Both the position numbers and the translations under genes were made by a program. Positions 28,295 to 39,646 of a stretch of DNA of 64,000 nucleotides are shown here, in pieces. Source of the DNA: Aeromicrobium phoceense (GTDB lineage: Bacteria; Actinomycetota; Actinomycetes; Propionibacteriales; Nocardioidaceae); contig NZ_JACEOG010000001.1 in assembly GCF_013868155.1 (NCBI RefSeq), positions 1,798,001-1,862,000 of the forward strand, read 5' to 3'. How positions within the stretch are numbered: position 1 is the first letter of the stretch; each line of letters begins with the position of its first letter. The notes beneath the pieces are model-generated. The model saw only the letters and a program-made list of their open reading frames with translations. It was not told where the DNA came from and did no database searches.

Positions 28295-29359
28295 GTGTGG
28301 GACAGCATCGTCATCGGAGCCGGCCAGGCCGGGCTGTCGACCTCGTTCCACCTCCACCGCCTCGGCGTGAGCCACCTCGTCCTCGACGCGAACGCGCGAC
28401 CGGGAGGAGCGTGGCAGCACCGCTGGGACTCCCTGACGATGTCCGACGTGCACGGCGTCGCCGACCTTCCCGACGCGCCGCTGCCGGCGACCCACGGGCC
28501 CGAGGCCGCCAACACCTTCGTCCCGGCCTACTTCACCGACTACGAGACGCGCAATGACCTGGCCGTCGTCCGGCCCGTGGTGGTCCGGGCGGTGCACGAC
28601 GAGGGCGAGGCATTGCGGATCGAGGCCGAGGACGGCCGGACGTGGCACGCCCGCACGATCGTCAACGCGACCGGCACGTGGCGGCGCCCGTTCGTGCCGT
28701 ACTACCCGGGCCGCGAGGACTTCGCCGGCGAGCAGCTGCACACGGTGGAGTTCGGCGACGTCGAGCGCTTCCGGGGGCGCCGGGTCCTCGTCGTCGGCGG
28801 CGGGGCGTCGGCGGTGCAGTTCCTCGGCATGCTGAGGCCTCTCACCGAGACGCTGTGGGTCACCCGCCGCGAGCCGGTGTGGCGGACCGACGAGTTCGAC
28901 CAGGACGCCGGCCGCGAGGCCGTGGCCCTGGTCGAGGAGCGCGTGCGGCAGGGCCTGCCGCCGCGCAGCGTCGTCAGTGTCACCGGCCTGATGCTGCGCC
29001 CGCAGGAGCAGGAGGCGGCCCGCCTGGGCGCCTACGAGCGACGACCGATGTTCAGCCGGATCGAGCGTGACGGCGTGCGCTGGGCCGACGGGACGTTCGA
29101 GCCGGTGGACGTGATCCTGTGGGCCACCGGGTTCCGCCCCGACGTCGAGCACCTCGCCCCGCTCGGGCTCCGGTCGCCGCTCGGTGGGATCCAGCTCGGC
29201 GACACCACGTCGACCTCCACCACCGCGGTGGCGGATCCGCGCGTGCAGCTCGTCGGGTACGGCCCGTCGGCGTCCACGATCGGCGCCAACCGGGCCGGCC
29301 GGGTGGCCGCGCGTGCGGTGGCGCGCCGGCTGGAACAGGCCGGGGCTCAGGCCAGCTGA
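28295..29359 (+). CDS. FAD-dependent oxidoreductase, flavin monooxygenase-like
   Basis: A 354-residue two-dinucleotide-fold flavoprotein. The FAD site GAGQAGLSTSFHLHRLG is at the N-terminus, a second Rossmann motif VVGGGASAVQFLG (NADPH) lies near residue 167, and ATGFRPDVEHL is a typical GD-like motif. This matches the single-chain FMO/Trk-like oxidoreductases; the substrate is unknown. The GTG at 28295 gives VWDSIVIGAGQ, directly at the fold start. Its 3' end overlaps the convergent GNAT gene by 13 bases. Confidence 0.85.
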   Translation: MWDSIVIGAGQAGLSTSFHLHRLGVSHLVLDANARPGGAWQHRWDSLTMSDVHGVADLPDAPLPATHGPEAANTFVPAYFTDYETRNDLAVVRPVVVRAVHDEGEALRIEAEDGRTWHARTIVNATGTWRRPFVPYYPGREDFAGEQLHTVEFGDVERFRGRRVLVVGGGASAVQFLGMLRPLTETLWVTRREPVWRTDEFDQDAGREAVALVEERVRQGLPPRSVVSVTGLMLRPQEQEAARLGAYERRPMFSRIERDGVRWADGTFEPVDVILWATGFRPDVEHLAPLGLRSPLGGIQLGDTTSTSTTAVADPRVQLVGYGPSASTIGANRAGRVAARAVARRLEQAGAQAS

Positions 29360-29875
29360 CGCTCGAGGACCAGGTCGTCCTCGGTGTGCCCGCCCACGAC
29401 GAAGCGCCGCTCGCCGACCACCTCGAAGCCGTGCTTGGCGTAGAACCGCTGGGCGCGGGCGTTGCGGCCGTTCACCCCGAGCCACACGCTCGCGGCTCCG
29501 GCCTCGCGGGCGGCCTCCACGACCGCCTCCATGAGCCGGCTCGCGACGCCCGTGCCGTGGGCGTCCGGGTCGGCGTAGCACTTGCTGAGCTCCACGGTCG
29601 GGCGCTGCCGCACGACGGCCGCGAGGTGCTCGTCGTAGGGCTCGCGCGCGAAGGTCAGGGTGTAGCCCGTGAGGGTGCCCGCGTCGTCGTGGGCCACCAG
29701 GACCTCGGCCTCGTCGGCGGCGAGGTACTCCTCGAACCGCTCGGGCGAGAGGTGCTCGGCGATGAAGGCCGCCATGCTCTCCTCGGGCATGCCGGGCGGC
29801 AGGCGAGGGGAAGGTGCGGGCGGCGAGGTCCGCGAGGGCGGGGACGTCGTGGTTCGTGGCGGGTCGAACGGTCAC
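29347..29875 (-). pseudogene. GNAT N-acetyltransferase, frameshifted near the N-terminus
   Basis: The frame 29347-29790 encodes 147 residues of a GNAT domain, with VELSKCYADPDAHGTGVASRLMEAV as the acetyl-CoA loop and NARAQRFYAKHGF as the conserved C-terminal motif. The first strand of the fold is missing from it. That strand appears just upstream in another frame, from GTG at 29875: TVRPATNHDVPALADLAARTFP. The two frames are offset by one base and meet in a C-rich run near 29790-29810. This looks like an indel, either real decay or a sequence error; a truncated protein starting at 29790 remains possible. Confidence 0.65.
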
Positions 29876-29916
29876 CGGATGATTCTCACACCGGGGCGTG
29901 GGGGATGATCGTGGGC

Positions 29917-30849
29917 ATGCGCGCCACGGGGATCGGATCGATGCCGGGCGACGAGTTCACCCCGGTCGCCAGGTACGTCGTCGAGACGTTCGGCGCCGAC
30001 GGGATCGTCTTCGTCCCCGAGCTGCCGGGCCGCGGCGCGCCATCGGCGATGCTCGGTCGCACGCTCGGCATCCTGCCCCTGCCGATCGACCTGCAGCCGG
30101 CGGGCTGGCGGCTCGCGCCGGGCGAGGGGATGGACCAGCGCCGGGCCCGATCGGCCTTGCGTCAGGACCTCGACGCACTGGAGGAGCTCCTCGCCGGGCA
30201 GTCCGTGACGCTCAAGCAGCAGCTGACCGGCCCGCTCACGCTCGCCGCGACCGTGGAGCGACCCCGCGGGGACAAGGTCGTCTCCGACCACGGGGCGCGG
30301 CGCGAGCTCGCCGAGGCGCTGGGTGCGGCGGTCGGGGACCACCTCGCCGAGCTGCGTCGTCGCTTCACCGGCGACCTCGTCGTGCAGGTGGACGAGCCCG
30401 CCATCACCGCCGTGCTGGCCGGCAGCATCCCGACCGCCAGCGGGTTCGGGCGGCACCGCTCCATCGACGCGCCCGTGGCCGACGCCCTGCTGCGGCCCGT
30501 CGTCGAGGCGATTGGTGAGGCCGGCGCCCGGCCCGTCGTGCACACCTGCGCGCCCGACGTGCCGGTGTCGCTGCTGGCCGGCGCGGGGTTCGAGGCGATC
30601 GCGTTCGACCTCTCGCTCGCCGAGCCCTCCGACGTGTGGGCGCAGGTCTTCGAGGCCGGGACCGACCTGTGGTTCGGCGGCGATGGCGCCGCCCGGATCG
30701 AGGAGTTCATGGGGCGCCTCGGCTTCGCGCCCGAGTCGTTCGCCGGCCGCGGCGTCGTGACCCCCGCGTGCGGCCTCGCCGGGCGCTCGCCGGCCGACGC
30801 CCGCCAGGCTCTCGAGCAGGCCGCCACCGCCGCCCGCTCCTTCGGCTGA
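29917..30849 (+). CDS. MetE C-terminal-like (cobalamin-independent methionine synthase fold) protein
   Basis: A 310-residue protein of the uroporphyrinogen decarboxylase/MetE C-terminal superfamily, starting MRATGIGSMPGDEF. Motifs include LKQQLTGPLTLA, VVQVDEPAITAVLAG and PVVHTCAPDVP, resembling MetE metal-site regions (His and Cys candidates). It is far shorter than real MetE and lacks the N-terminal half, so methionine synthase activity is uncertain. A homologue stands upstream of ligA in mycobacteria. The ATG at 29917 is preferred; in-frame ATG 29905 and GTG 29911 are alternatives. Confidence 0.78.
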   Translation: MRATGIGSMPGDEFTPVARYVVETFGADGIVFVPELPGRGAPSAMLGRTLGILPLPIDLQPAGWRLAPGEGMDQRRARSALRQDLDALEELLAGQSVTLKQQLTGPLTLAATVERPRGDKVVSDHGARRELAEALGAAVGDHLAELRRRFTGDLVVQVDEPAITAVLAGSIPTASGFGRHRSIDAPVADALLRPVVEAIGEAGARPVVHTCAPDVPVSLLAGAGFEAIAFDLSLAEPSDVWAQVFEAGTDLWFGGDGAARIEEFMGRLGFAPESFAGRGVVTPACGLAGRSPADARQALEQAATAARSFG

Positions 30850-31011
30850 TCTCGACACGCGGGCTCCTCGCGTTCGGCGTGATCTCGATACGCGGGCTCG
30901 TTCCTCGCCCCGCTACTCGATCACCGGCAGGTTCCTCGCCCTGCTACTCGATCACCGACGGCCCGGTGATCGAGTGCCGGCGAGCGCAGCGAGACGGTGT
31001 ATCGAGATCAC
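30848..31011. repeat. Degenerate intergenic repeats between convergent genes, locus 3
   Basis: About 165 bases made of several partial and diverged family units: GATCTCGACACG, then GTGATCTCGATACGCGGGC, two short CTACTCGATCACC ends (near 30913-30925 and 30944-30956), and a full but divergent GTGATCGAG...GAGCGCAGCGAG...TATCGAGATCAC at about 30966-31011. It fills the gap between the convergent metE-like and topoisomerase genes and could end transcription from both sides. Confidence 0.85.
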
Positions 31012-31021
31012 GTGCTCCGCG

Positions 31022-32023
31022 TCAGTCCACGTCGCGCAGCAACCGCAGGGTCTCGCGCTCGATCGCGTTGCGGCGCTCGAGCGCATCGATCTCGCCCTCG
31101 AACGACTGGCGCGGGATGACGGTGCCCGACTCGTAGAGGCTGATGAGCCGCGGGTCGACGTACGAGCTCCGCACCACCGTGGGCGTGTTGCCCAGGGCGA
31201 GCGAGACCTCGGTCAACGCGGCGCGCACCGCCCGCGCCCGGGAGGCCTTGGTGTCGCCGGGCTCGTCGGACAGCGCCAGCACCTCGGCCGCGAGCACCGT
31301 GGCGGCCCACGTCCGCAGGTCCTTCGCGCTGATCTCCAGGCCCGTCTGCTCGCGCAGGTAGGTGTTGACGTCGGAGGAGTCCAGCGGGAAGCGCGACCGG
31401 TTGGCCAGGTACTCCAGCAGGCGCGGCCCGCCGCCGCGTCGCCGCCGCATGCGGTTCACCGCGTCCACGACCGGCTCGTCGTCAAGGACCACCTGGTGCT
31501 CCACCCCGGACTTGCCCACGAAGGTGAACACGAGCGTGTTGCCCTTGGCGCGCACATGACGCCGTTCGAGGGTGGTCAGGCCGAAGCTGCCCTGCTTGGC
31601 GTAGACGTCGTTGCCGACGCGGAACGAGCCGGAGTCGAGCATGCGCACGGCGACCGCCGCCGCGTGCTCGCGCGAGCCGTCGCGCGCGGTGATGTGGTCG
31701 GCGACCAGCTTGCGGAGCCGCGGCAGCTCATGGGCGATCTGGCTGATCCGGTCGAACTTCTCGAGGTTCCTCTGGCGCACCCAGTCGGGGTGGTAGAGGT
31801 ACTGGGTCCGCCCAGCCTCGTCGACACCGGTGGCCTGCAGGTGGCCGTTGGCCCAGGGGCTGATCCAGACGTCCTTCCACGCCGGCGGGATCACGAGGGC
31901 CTCGATGCGCTCGCGCTCCTCGCCGGTGATGGTGCCGCCGAGCTCGTCCAGGTAGGTCCACCCGCGCCCCGCACGACGCCGGGTCCAGCCCCGGGTGCGG
32001 GTCGTCACGCGGCGAAGTCTCAT
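31022..32023 (-). CDS. DNA topoisomerase IB (eukaryote/poxvirus-like)
   Basis: A 333-residue type IB topoisomerase. The N-terminal domain shows WTYLDELGGTITGEERERIEALVIPPAWKDVWI. The catalytic domain has the Arg/Lys residues of NRMRRRRGGGPRLLEYL and KDLRTWAATVLAAE, and the nucleophile tyrosine in SSYVDPRLI. Such bacterial IB enzymes relax supercoils through a 3'-phosphotyrosine link. ATG 32023 is used because TAGGGT lies seven bases upstream (32031-32036, minus strand), matching the leaderless pattern. It is divergent from ligA with 95 bases between starts. Confidence 0.92.
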   Translation of the reverse strand: MRLRRVTTRTRGWTRRRAGRGWTYLDELGGTITGEERERIEALVIPPAWKDVWISPWANGHLQATGVDEAGRTQYLYHPDWVRQRNLEKFDRISQIAHELPRLRKLVADHITARDGSREHAAAVAVRMLDSGSFRVGNDVYAKQGSFGLTTLERRHVRAKGNTLVFTFVGKSGVEHQVVLDDEPVVDAVNRMRRRRGGGPRLLEYLANRSRFPLDSSDVNTYLREQTGLEISAKDLRTWAATVLAAEVLALSDEPGDTKASRARAVRAALTEVSLALGNTPTVVRSSYVDPRLISLYESGTVIPRQSFEGEIDALERRNAIERETLRLLRDVD

Positions 32024-32037
32024 GCTCCGCACCCTAA

Positions 32038-34410
<2,373 letters not shown>

Positions 34411-34417
34411 GGTGAGC

Positions 34418-34479
34418 GCTGGCAGTGACGTTTGCGGGGTCGACACGCCGGTGGAGGCCCCGCGAACGTCACTGCCAGC
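34418..34479. terminator. Long near-perfect hairpin downstream of ligA
   Basis: Two 22-base arms (34418-34439 and 34458-34479) are inverted complements with a single mismatch that would be a G-U pair in RNA, around an 18-base loop. The arms contain TGGCAGTGACG and its complement CGTCACTGCCA. It starts eight bases after the ligA stop and lies before the convergent cutinase stop. There is no T-run. It could terminate both transcripts, or be a copy of a mobile palindromic repeat; no second copy occurs in this window. Confidence 0.6.
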
Positions 34480-34497
34480 AGTTCCTGTGGGCCCATG

Positions 34498-35220
34498 TCA
34501 CCCGGCCAGCACAGTGGCGGCGGCGTACGCGATCGCCTGTGCCACGTCCGGATCCTCGTAGGCGTGCCGGTGGATCGTGTCGTCGGGCGAGCTACCGGCA
34601 GCGCACACGGCATCGCCGGCGATGCACGCCTCCACGGTCCGCTCGGCCAGCTCGCCGAGGTCCGGCCCCGGCCCGAGGCGGCCGGCCTCCGCCGGGACGC
34701 CACCGGTCAGCTCCACGTGCTCGAACGGCGAGGAGGGATCACGCACCGGACTGCCCACCAGCACGAGCACGTCGACGTGCCGGGCGAGGCGAGGATCCGC
34801 CGCCAGCTCCTGCCGGGCGACCTGCGAGCCCTGGCTGAAGCCGATCACGGTGATCTTCGCGTCAGGGCAGTCAGCGGCGACCGACCGCAGGTGGGTGCGG
34901 AGCCGATCGCGTCCGTCCCGCACGTCCTCGAGGTACTCGTCCCAGCTTCCGAGGCCGCTCGCGTGCCGGATCGCGGTGGTCCGCACCGTGCCGAGCGACG
35001 CCAGGTCGTCGGCGAGCGCGGCGGAGATCCGCGAGACCTCCGTGCCGAGTCCGTCGTTGGCCTCCAGGAACTGGCCCTGCCCTCGGATGCCCACGATCTC
35101 GACGGCCGCGCACCCAGACGGCTCGGCCTCCGAGGGGGTCCCGGAAGACGCCGCGTCACAGCCGGCGAGCGCGAAGCAGGCCAGGGCGAGCACCACCGTC
35201 CTGCCGAGCATGGGCGCCAT
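34498..35220 (-). CDS. Cutinase-family serine esterase, predicted lipoprotein
   Basis: A 240-residue secreted protein. The N-terminus MLGRTVVLALACFALAGC is a lipoprotein signal with lipobox LAGC, so the mature protein should be anchored to the membrane by Cys. The alpha/beta hydrolase nucleophile GFSQGSQVA and the C-terminal CIAGDAVCAAGS...HRHAYED supply the Ser, Asp and His of the cutinase triad, with the conserved disulfide cysteines. Likely substrate: lipid or polyester esters outside the cell (inference). ATG 35220 or in-frame ATG 35211 could be the start. It is divergent from gatC. Confidence 0.85.
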   Translation of the reverse strand: MAPMLGRTVVLALACFALAGCDAASSGTPSEAEPSGCAAVEIVGIRGQGQFLEANDGLGTEVSRISAALADDLASLGTVRTTAIRHASGLGSWDEYLEDVRDGRDRLRTHLRSVAADCPDAKITVIGFSQGSQVARQELAADPRLARHVDVLVLVGSPVRDPSSPFEHVELTGGVPAEAGRLGPGPDLGELAERTVEACIAGDAVCAAGSSPDDTIHRHAYEDPDVAQAIAYAAATVLAG

Positions 35221-35277
35221 CCTCGTCCATCGTGACCGGCGCGGGGCGCGAATGGCCGCCCGACTAGGATGAAATCC

Positions 35278-35580
35278 ATGTCGTCACCCGAGATCTCCCG
35301 CGACGATGTCGCCCATCTGGCGAGCCTCGCGCGGATCGAACTGTCCGGCTCCGAACTCGATCGACTGGGTGCCGAGCTGCCCGCGATCCTCGACTACGTC
35401 CAGGTGGTCCAGCAGGCCGCCGGCGACGACGTGCCCGCGATGAGCCACCCCGTCCCGGTGACCAACGTCTTCCGTCCCGACGAGGTCCAGCCGAGCCTGA
35501 CGCCCGACGCTGCCCTCGCCGGAGCCCCCGCCAGCGAGGAGCAGCGCTTCCTCGTCCCCAAGATCCTCGGAGAAGCATGA
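35278..35580 (+). CDS. gatC: Asp-tRNA(Asn)/Glu-tRNA(Gln) amidotransferase subunit C
   Basis: A 100-residue GatC with the typical [18 protein letters not shown] start and a C-terminal [10 protein letters not shown]. It stabilises GatA in the amidotransferase. ATG 35278 is chosen over in-frame ATG 35269 because TAGGAT (35265-35270) lies exactly seven bases upstream, the leaderless -10 spacing seen across the window. It opens the gatCAB operon and overlaps gatA (ATGA). Confidence 0.95.
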   Translation: MSSPEISRDDVAHLASLARIELSGSELDRLGAELPAILDYVQVVQQAAGDDVPAMSHPVPVTNVFRPDEVQPSLTPDAALAGAPASEEQRFLVPKILGEA

Positions 35581-37082
35581 GCGACCTGACCCGTTCGACC
35601 GCGGCCGACCTCGCCGCCGCGCTCGCCGCCGGCACGGTGACCTCCGTCGAGGTCACGCAGCAGCACCTCGATCGCATCGCCGCGGTCGACGGTGAGATCC
35701 ACGCCTACCTGCACGTCGACGCCGAGGGCGCCCTCGCCACGGCCGCCGAGGTCGATCGCCGCCGCGACGCAGGGGAGTCCGTGCACGACCTCGCCGGCGT
35801 GCCGATCGCGGTCAAGGACGTCCTGACCACCACCGGGCTGCCCACCACGTGCGGCTCGAAAATGCTCGAGGGCTGGGTCCCGCCGTACGACGCCACCGTC
35901 GTGTCGCGCCTGAAGGCCGCCGGCCTGCCGATCCTGGGCAAGACCAACATGGACGAGTTCGCGATGGGCTCCTCCACCGAGCACTCGGCGTACGGCCCCA
36001 CGCGCAACCCGTGGGACACCAACCGGATCCCCGGTGGCTCCGGCGGTGGCTCCGCGGCCGCGGTGGCCGCGTTCGAGGCCCCGCTCGCGGTGGGCACCGA
36101 CACCGGCGGCTCGATCCGCCAGCCAGGCGCCGTCACCGGCACCGTGGGCGTCAAGCCCACCTACGGCGGTGTCTCCCGCTACGGACTGGTCGCGATGGCC
36201 AGCAGCCTCGACCAGGCCGGCCCGGTCACCCGCACCGTGCTCGACGCGGCGCTCCTGCACGAGGTCATGGCCGGCCACGACCCGCGCGACTCCACCAGCC
36301 TCGACCTCCCGGTCCCGCCGGTCGTGGAGGCCGCGCGTCGCGCCGACGTCTCGGGCCTGCGCGTGGGTGTCATCCGCGAGCTCGCCGGCGAGGGCTTCCA
36401 GCCCGGCGTGCGCCAGCGCTTCGAGGAGTCGATCGAGCTGCTGGCGAAGGCCGGCGCCGAGATCGTCGAGGTCTCGTGCCCGAGCTTCGCGCAGGGCCTC
36501 GCCGCGTACTACCTCGTGATGCCGAGCGAGGTCAGCAGCAACCTCGCCAAGTTCGACGCGATGCGGTACGGCCTGCGGGTCTCGCCGCAGGGCGTGGACG
36601 GCCCCAGCGCTGAGCAGGTCATGGCCGCGTCGCGCGACGCCGGCTTCGGCGACGAGGTCAAGCGCCGCATCATCCTGGGCACCTACGCCCTCTCCAGCGG
36701 CTACTACGACGCGTACTACGGCTCGGCCCAGAAGGTCCGTACGCTCATCGCGCGCGACTTCGAGGCCGCGTTCGAGCAGGTCGACGTCCTCGCCTCGCCC
36801 ACCTCGCCGGCCGTCGCGTGGCCGCTGGGGGAGAAGCTCGACGCCCCGCTGGCCATGTACGCGCAGGACATCGCGACGATCCCGGCCACCCGCGCCGGCG
36901 TGCCCGGCATCTCGCTGCCGATCGGACTGTCCGAAGGCCTCCCGGTGGGCCTGCAGTTCCTGGCGCCCGCGATGGCCGACGACCGCCTGTACAACGCCGG
37001 TGCCGCGCTGGAGCGGTTCGTCGCCGAGCGCGACGGCAGCCCCTTCGCCGCACTCGCCCCCGAGTTGGAGGTCGCCCGATGA
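35577..37082 (+). CDS. gatA: Asp-tRNA(Asn)/Glu-tRNA(Gln) amidotransferase subunit A
   Basis: A 501-residue amidase-signature enzyme that releases ammonia from glutamine for transamidation. The catalytic Lys is in PIAVKDVL, and the cis-Ser and nucleophile Ser are in [14 protein letters not shown] and [13 protein letters not shown]. It is full length. Both ends overlap neighbours by four bases (ATGA), which keeps GatC, GatA and GatB in step. Confidence 0.97.
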   Translation: MSDLTRSTAADLAAALAAGTVTSVEVTQQHLDRIAAVDGEIHAYLHVDAEGALATAAEVDRRRDAGESVHDLAGVPIAVKDVLTTTGLPTTCGSKMLEGWVPPYDATVVSRLKAAGLPILGKTNMDEFAMGSSTEHSAYGPTRNPWDTNRIPGGSGGGSAAAVAAFEAPLAVGTDTGGSIRQPGAVTGTVGVKPTYGGVSRYGLVAMASSLDQAGPVTRTVLDAALLHEVMAGHDPRDSTSLDLPVPPVVEAARRADVSGLRVGVIRELAGEGFQPGVRQRFEESIELLAKAGAEIVEVSCPSFAQGLAAYYLVMPSEVSSNLAKFDAMRYGLRVSPQGVDGPSAEQVMAASRDAGFGDEVKRRIILGTYALSSGYYDAYYGSAQKVRTLIARDFEAAFEQVDVLASPTSPAVAWPLGEKLDAPLAMYAQDIATIPATRAGVPGISLPIGLSEGLPVGLQFLAPAMADDRLYNAGAALERFVAERDGSPFAALAPELEVAR

Positions 37083-38581
37083 GCACCACCGCCACGAAGC
37101 TCGTCCCGTTCGACGAGGCGCTCAGCCGCTACCAGCCGGTGATGGGCCTGGAGGTCCACGTCGAGCTGAACACCGCCTCGAAGATGTTCTGCGGCTGCTC
37201 CACCGAGTTCGGCGCCGAGCCCAACACGCAGATCTGCCCCGTGTGCCTGGGCCTGCCCGGCGCACTGCCGGTCGTGAACGCCAAGGCCGTGGAGTCGGCG
37301 ATCCGGATCGGCCTCGCGCTGAACTGCGAGATCGCCGAGTGGTGCCGCTTCGCGCGGAAGAACTACTTCTACCCGGACATGCCGAAGAACTTCCAGACGT
37401 CGCAGTACGACGAGCCGATCGCGTTCGAGGGCTACGTCGACCTGGACGTCGACGGCGAGACGTACCGCATCGAGATCGAGCGCGCGCACATGGAGGAGGA
37501 CACGGGCAAGTCGCTGCACGTCGGCGGCAGCACCGGCCGGATCCACGGCGCCGAGTACTCGCTGCTGGACTACAACCGCGCGGGCATCCCGCTGATCGAG
37601 GTCGTCACCAAGACGATCGAGGTCCCCGGCGACAAGGCGCCGGCCGTCGCCCGCGCCTACGTCAACTACCTGCGTGATCTGATGGTCGCGCTCGACGTCT
37701 CCGACGCCCGGATGGACCAGGGCTCGCTGCGCGCCGACGTCAACCTCTCGCTCAAGCCGCTCGACAGCGACAAGCTGGGCACGCGCTCGGAGACGAAGAA
37801 CGTGAACTCGTTCCGCTCGGTCGAGCGCGCCGTCCGCTACGAGATCGGCCGTCACGCCGGCATCCTCGACGCCGGAGGATCGGTGGTCCAGGAGACGCGT
37901 CACTTCCACGAGTCCGACGGCTCCACTTCGGCCGGTCGCGAGAAGTCCGACGCTGACGACTACCGCTACTTCCCCGAGCCGGACCTCGCTCCGGTCGCCC
38001 CCGACCGCGCCTGGGTCGACCAGCTGCGCGGCACCCTGCCCGAGCCGCCCGCCGAGCGCCGCAAGCGCCTGCAGGCCGAGTGGGGCTTCAGCGACCTGGA
38101 CATGCGCGACACGGTCGGCGCCGGTGCGCTTGACCTCGTCGCCGAGACCATCGCGGCGGGCGCCACGCCGCAGGCCGCGCGGAAGTGGTGGCTGGGCGAG
38201 CTGGCCCGTACCGCCAACGAGCGCGGCACCGACGTCACCGCGCTCGCGATCACGCCGGCGCAGGTCGCGCAGATCCAGGGCCTCATCGACGCCAAGCGGA
38301 TCAACGACAAGCTGGCCCGCCAGGTCTTCGAGGGGGTGCTGGTCGGCGAGGGTGAGCCCGAGGAGGTCGTCGCCGCCCGCGGCCTCGAGGTCGTGTCCGA
38401 CGACGGTGCGCTCGGCGACGCCGTCGACCGCGCCATCGCCAACGACCCCGACGCGGCACAGAAGATCCGCGACGGCAAGCAGGCCGCCGCCGGTGCGCTG
38501 ATCGGGTTCGTGATGAAGGAGATGCGCGGCCAGGCCGACGCCGGCCGCGTCCGCGAGCTCATCCTCGAGAAGCTGTCCTGA
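37079..38581 (+). CDS. gatB: Asp-tRNA(Asn)/Glu-tRNA(Gln) amidotransferase subunit B
   Basis: A 500-residue GatB that phosphorylates and amidates misacylated Glu-tRNA(Gln) or Asp-tRNA(Asn). Signature regions are [18 protein letters not shown], a zinc-type [25 protein letters not shown] and the C-terminal YqeY-like tail ending [14 protein letters not shown]. It is the last gene of the operon, followed at once by a perfect hairpin. Confidence 0.97.
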   Translation: MSTTATKLVPFDEALSRYQPVMGLEVHVELNTASKMFCGCSTEFGAEPNTQICPVCLGLPGALPVVNAKAVESAIRIGLALNCEIAEWCRFARKNYFYPDMPKNFQTSQYDEPIAFEGYVDLDVDGETYRIEIERAHMEEDTGKSLHVGGSTGRIHGAEYSLLDYNRAGIPLIEVVTKTIEVPGDKAPAVARAYVNYLRDLMVALDVSDARMDQGSLRADVNLSLKPLDSDKLGTRSETKNVNSFRSVERAVRYEIGRHAGILDAGGSVVQETRHFHESDGSTSAGREKSDADDYRYFPEPDLAPVAPDRAWVDQLRGTLPEPPAERRKRLQAEWGFSDLDMRDTVGAGALDLVAETIAAGATPQAARKWWLGELARTANERGTDVTALAITPAQVAQIQGLIDAKRINDKLARQVFEGVLVGEGEPEEVVAARGLEVVSDDGALGDAVDRAIANDPDAAQKIRDGKQAAAGALIGFVMKEMRGQADAGRVRELILEKLS

Positions 38582-38589
38582 CGTGAGCT

Positions 38590-38616
38590 GCTCGACCACC
38601 GGAACGGTGGTCGAGC
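38590..38616 (+). terminator. Perfect hairpin after gatB
   Basis: GCTCGACCACC-GGAAC-GGTGGTCGAGC forms an 11-base perfect stem with a 5-base loop, starting nine bases after the gatB stop. No T-run follows. Its arms share the CTCGACCACC end sequence of the repeat family immediately downstream, so it may be a shortened member of that family acting as the operon terminator. Confidence 0.7.
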
Positions 38617-38626
38617 GGCTCAGGTG

Positions 38627-38675
38627 CCGGTGGTCGAGTAGCACGCGAGCGCAGCGAACGGCGTATCGAGACCAC
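38627..38675. repeat. Single copy of the intergenic repeat family, locus 4
   Basis: A single 49-base unit: CCGGTGGTCGAGTAGCACGC, then GAGCGCAGCGAACGGCG, then TATCGAGACCAC. It carries GGTCGAG/GAGACC in place of the GATCGAG/GAGATC ends found at other loci, and both ends changed together, which keeps their pairing (GTGGTC with GACCAC). Confidence 0.85.
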
Positions 38676-38747
38676 GTCGTTCTGAGTCTTCCCTCACCAC
38701 AGGGGCGTCGTCGTACCGTCGAAGCAGGACCACCGATGGAGGCGACC

Positions 38748-39038
38748 ATGAACGTCCAGGAACTGCCACCCGTCCACGACTGCGCCGTCGAAGGCTGCTC
38801 GTACAACGCCGATCACGAGTGCCACGCCGGAGCGATCAACATCACCGGGGCCGAGGCCGGCTGCGGCACGTTCATCGACATCAGCATCTCCGGTGGCCTG
38901 CCCACCGCGACCGCGATGGTCGGCGCGTGCCACCGGACCGACTGCACCCACAACGACGCGCTGGAGTGTCACGCGGACTCGATCCGCGTCGGGCCGGGCG
39001 CCGACGTGGCGGACTGCCTGACCTACCAGGTGGCCTGA
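38748..39038 (+). CDS. DUF1540 protein with two cysteine-rich repeats
   Basis: A 96-residue protein made of two copies of the DUF1540 motif: C-x4-C-x6-C in CAVEGCSYNADHEC with HAGAINI, and CHRTDCTHNDALEC with HADSIRVG. The regular Cys/His spacing suggests metal binding; the family has no established function. ATG 38748 is chosen for GGAGG five bases upstream; an in-frame ATG at 38736 has no ribosome site. TACCGT near 38714 could be a -10. It is monocistronic. Confidence 0.85.
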   Translation: MNVQELPPVHDCAVEGCSYNADHECHAGAINITGAEAGCGTFIDISISGGLPTATAMVGACHRTDCTHNDALECHADSIRVGPGADVADCLTYQVA

Positions 39039-39093
39039 GCGAACCCGTCCGCCTCGGGAGGCGGCGACCCGGCGCGGGTGCAAGGGTCGAAGC

Positions 39094-39576
39094 ATGACCA
39101 CTCATGACGACCAGACCCAGACCGTCACGGCGATCATGCGCGACACCCGGATCGCCGTGCTGACCTACGTCTCGCAGGAGGGCGCCCTCGTGTCCACCCC
39201 GATGGGCACGCAGGACTTCGAGCACCCCGGCACCACGTGGTTCCTCACCGAGCGCAGCAGCGAGAAGGTGCGAGCACTCGAGGCGGACCCCCGCGTGAAC
39301 GTGGCCTACGCGAGCGACGCCGGGTGGGTCTCGCTCAGCGGCACCGCCCACGTCGAGCAGAACCGCGGCAAGGTCGAGGACCTCTGGGACACCTCCGCCG
39401 GCGCCTTCATGTCCGGCGGGCCCGAGGACGCCGACAACATCGCGCTGCGCATCGACGCCACCACGGCCGAGTACTGGGAGTCTTCGGGCAAGGTCGCCGC
39501 GGCCGTCCAGTTCGTGAAGGGCCTCGTCAGCGACTCGCAGCCCGACCTCGGCGACAACGACACCATTCGGCTCTGA
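39094..39576 (+). CDS. Pyridoxamine 5'-phosphate oxidase-family (general stress type) protein
   Basis: A 160-residue split-barrel flavin-binding-type protein. VTAIMRDTRIAVLTYVSQEGALVSTPM, TTWFLTERSSEKVRALEADPRVNVAY and GWVSLSGTAHV are characteristic of the general stress protein 26/PNPOx-like family. Such proteins bind FMN or F420 and their substrates are mostly unknown. It stands alone and is convergent with the reductase gene downstream. Confidence 0.85.
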   Translation: MTTHDDQTQTVTAIMRDTRIAVLTYVSQEGALVSTPMGTQDFEHPGTTWFLTERSSEKVRALEADPRVNVAYASDAGWVSLSGTAHVEQNRGKVEDLWDTSAGAFMSGGPEDADNIALRIDATTAEYWESSGKVAAAVQFVKGLVSDSQPDLGDNDTIRL

Positions 39577-39646
39577 CGGGTTCCTCCGCCGGAAGGACAT
39601 TTGGGGACTGCCGGTCAGTCTGCTTCGTGCGGCTCGTTCGAGTCGC

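Noticed and set aside
26531-29875. A very long minus-strand open frame opposite iscS, mnmA and the FAD oxidoreductase
   Set aside because: It is the antisense shadow of three clear genes; its composition is Arg/Gly/His-rich with no family motif, apart from the GNAT start at its 5' end.
36716-38806. A 696-codon minus-strand open frame opposite gatA/gatB
   Set aside because: Mirror of gatB codons; no start signal and no motif.
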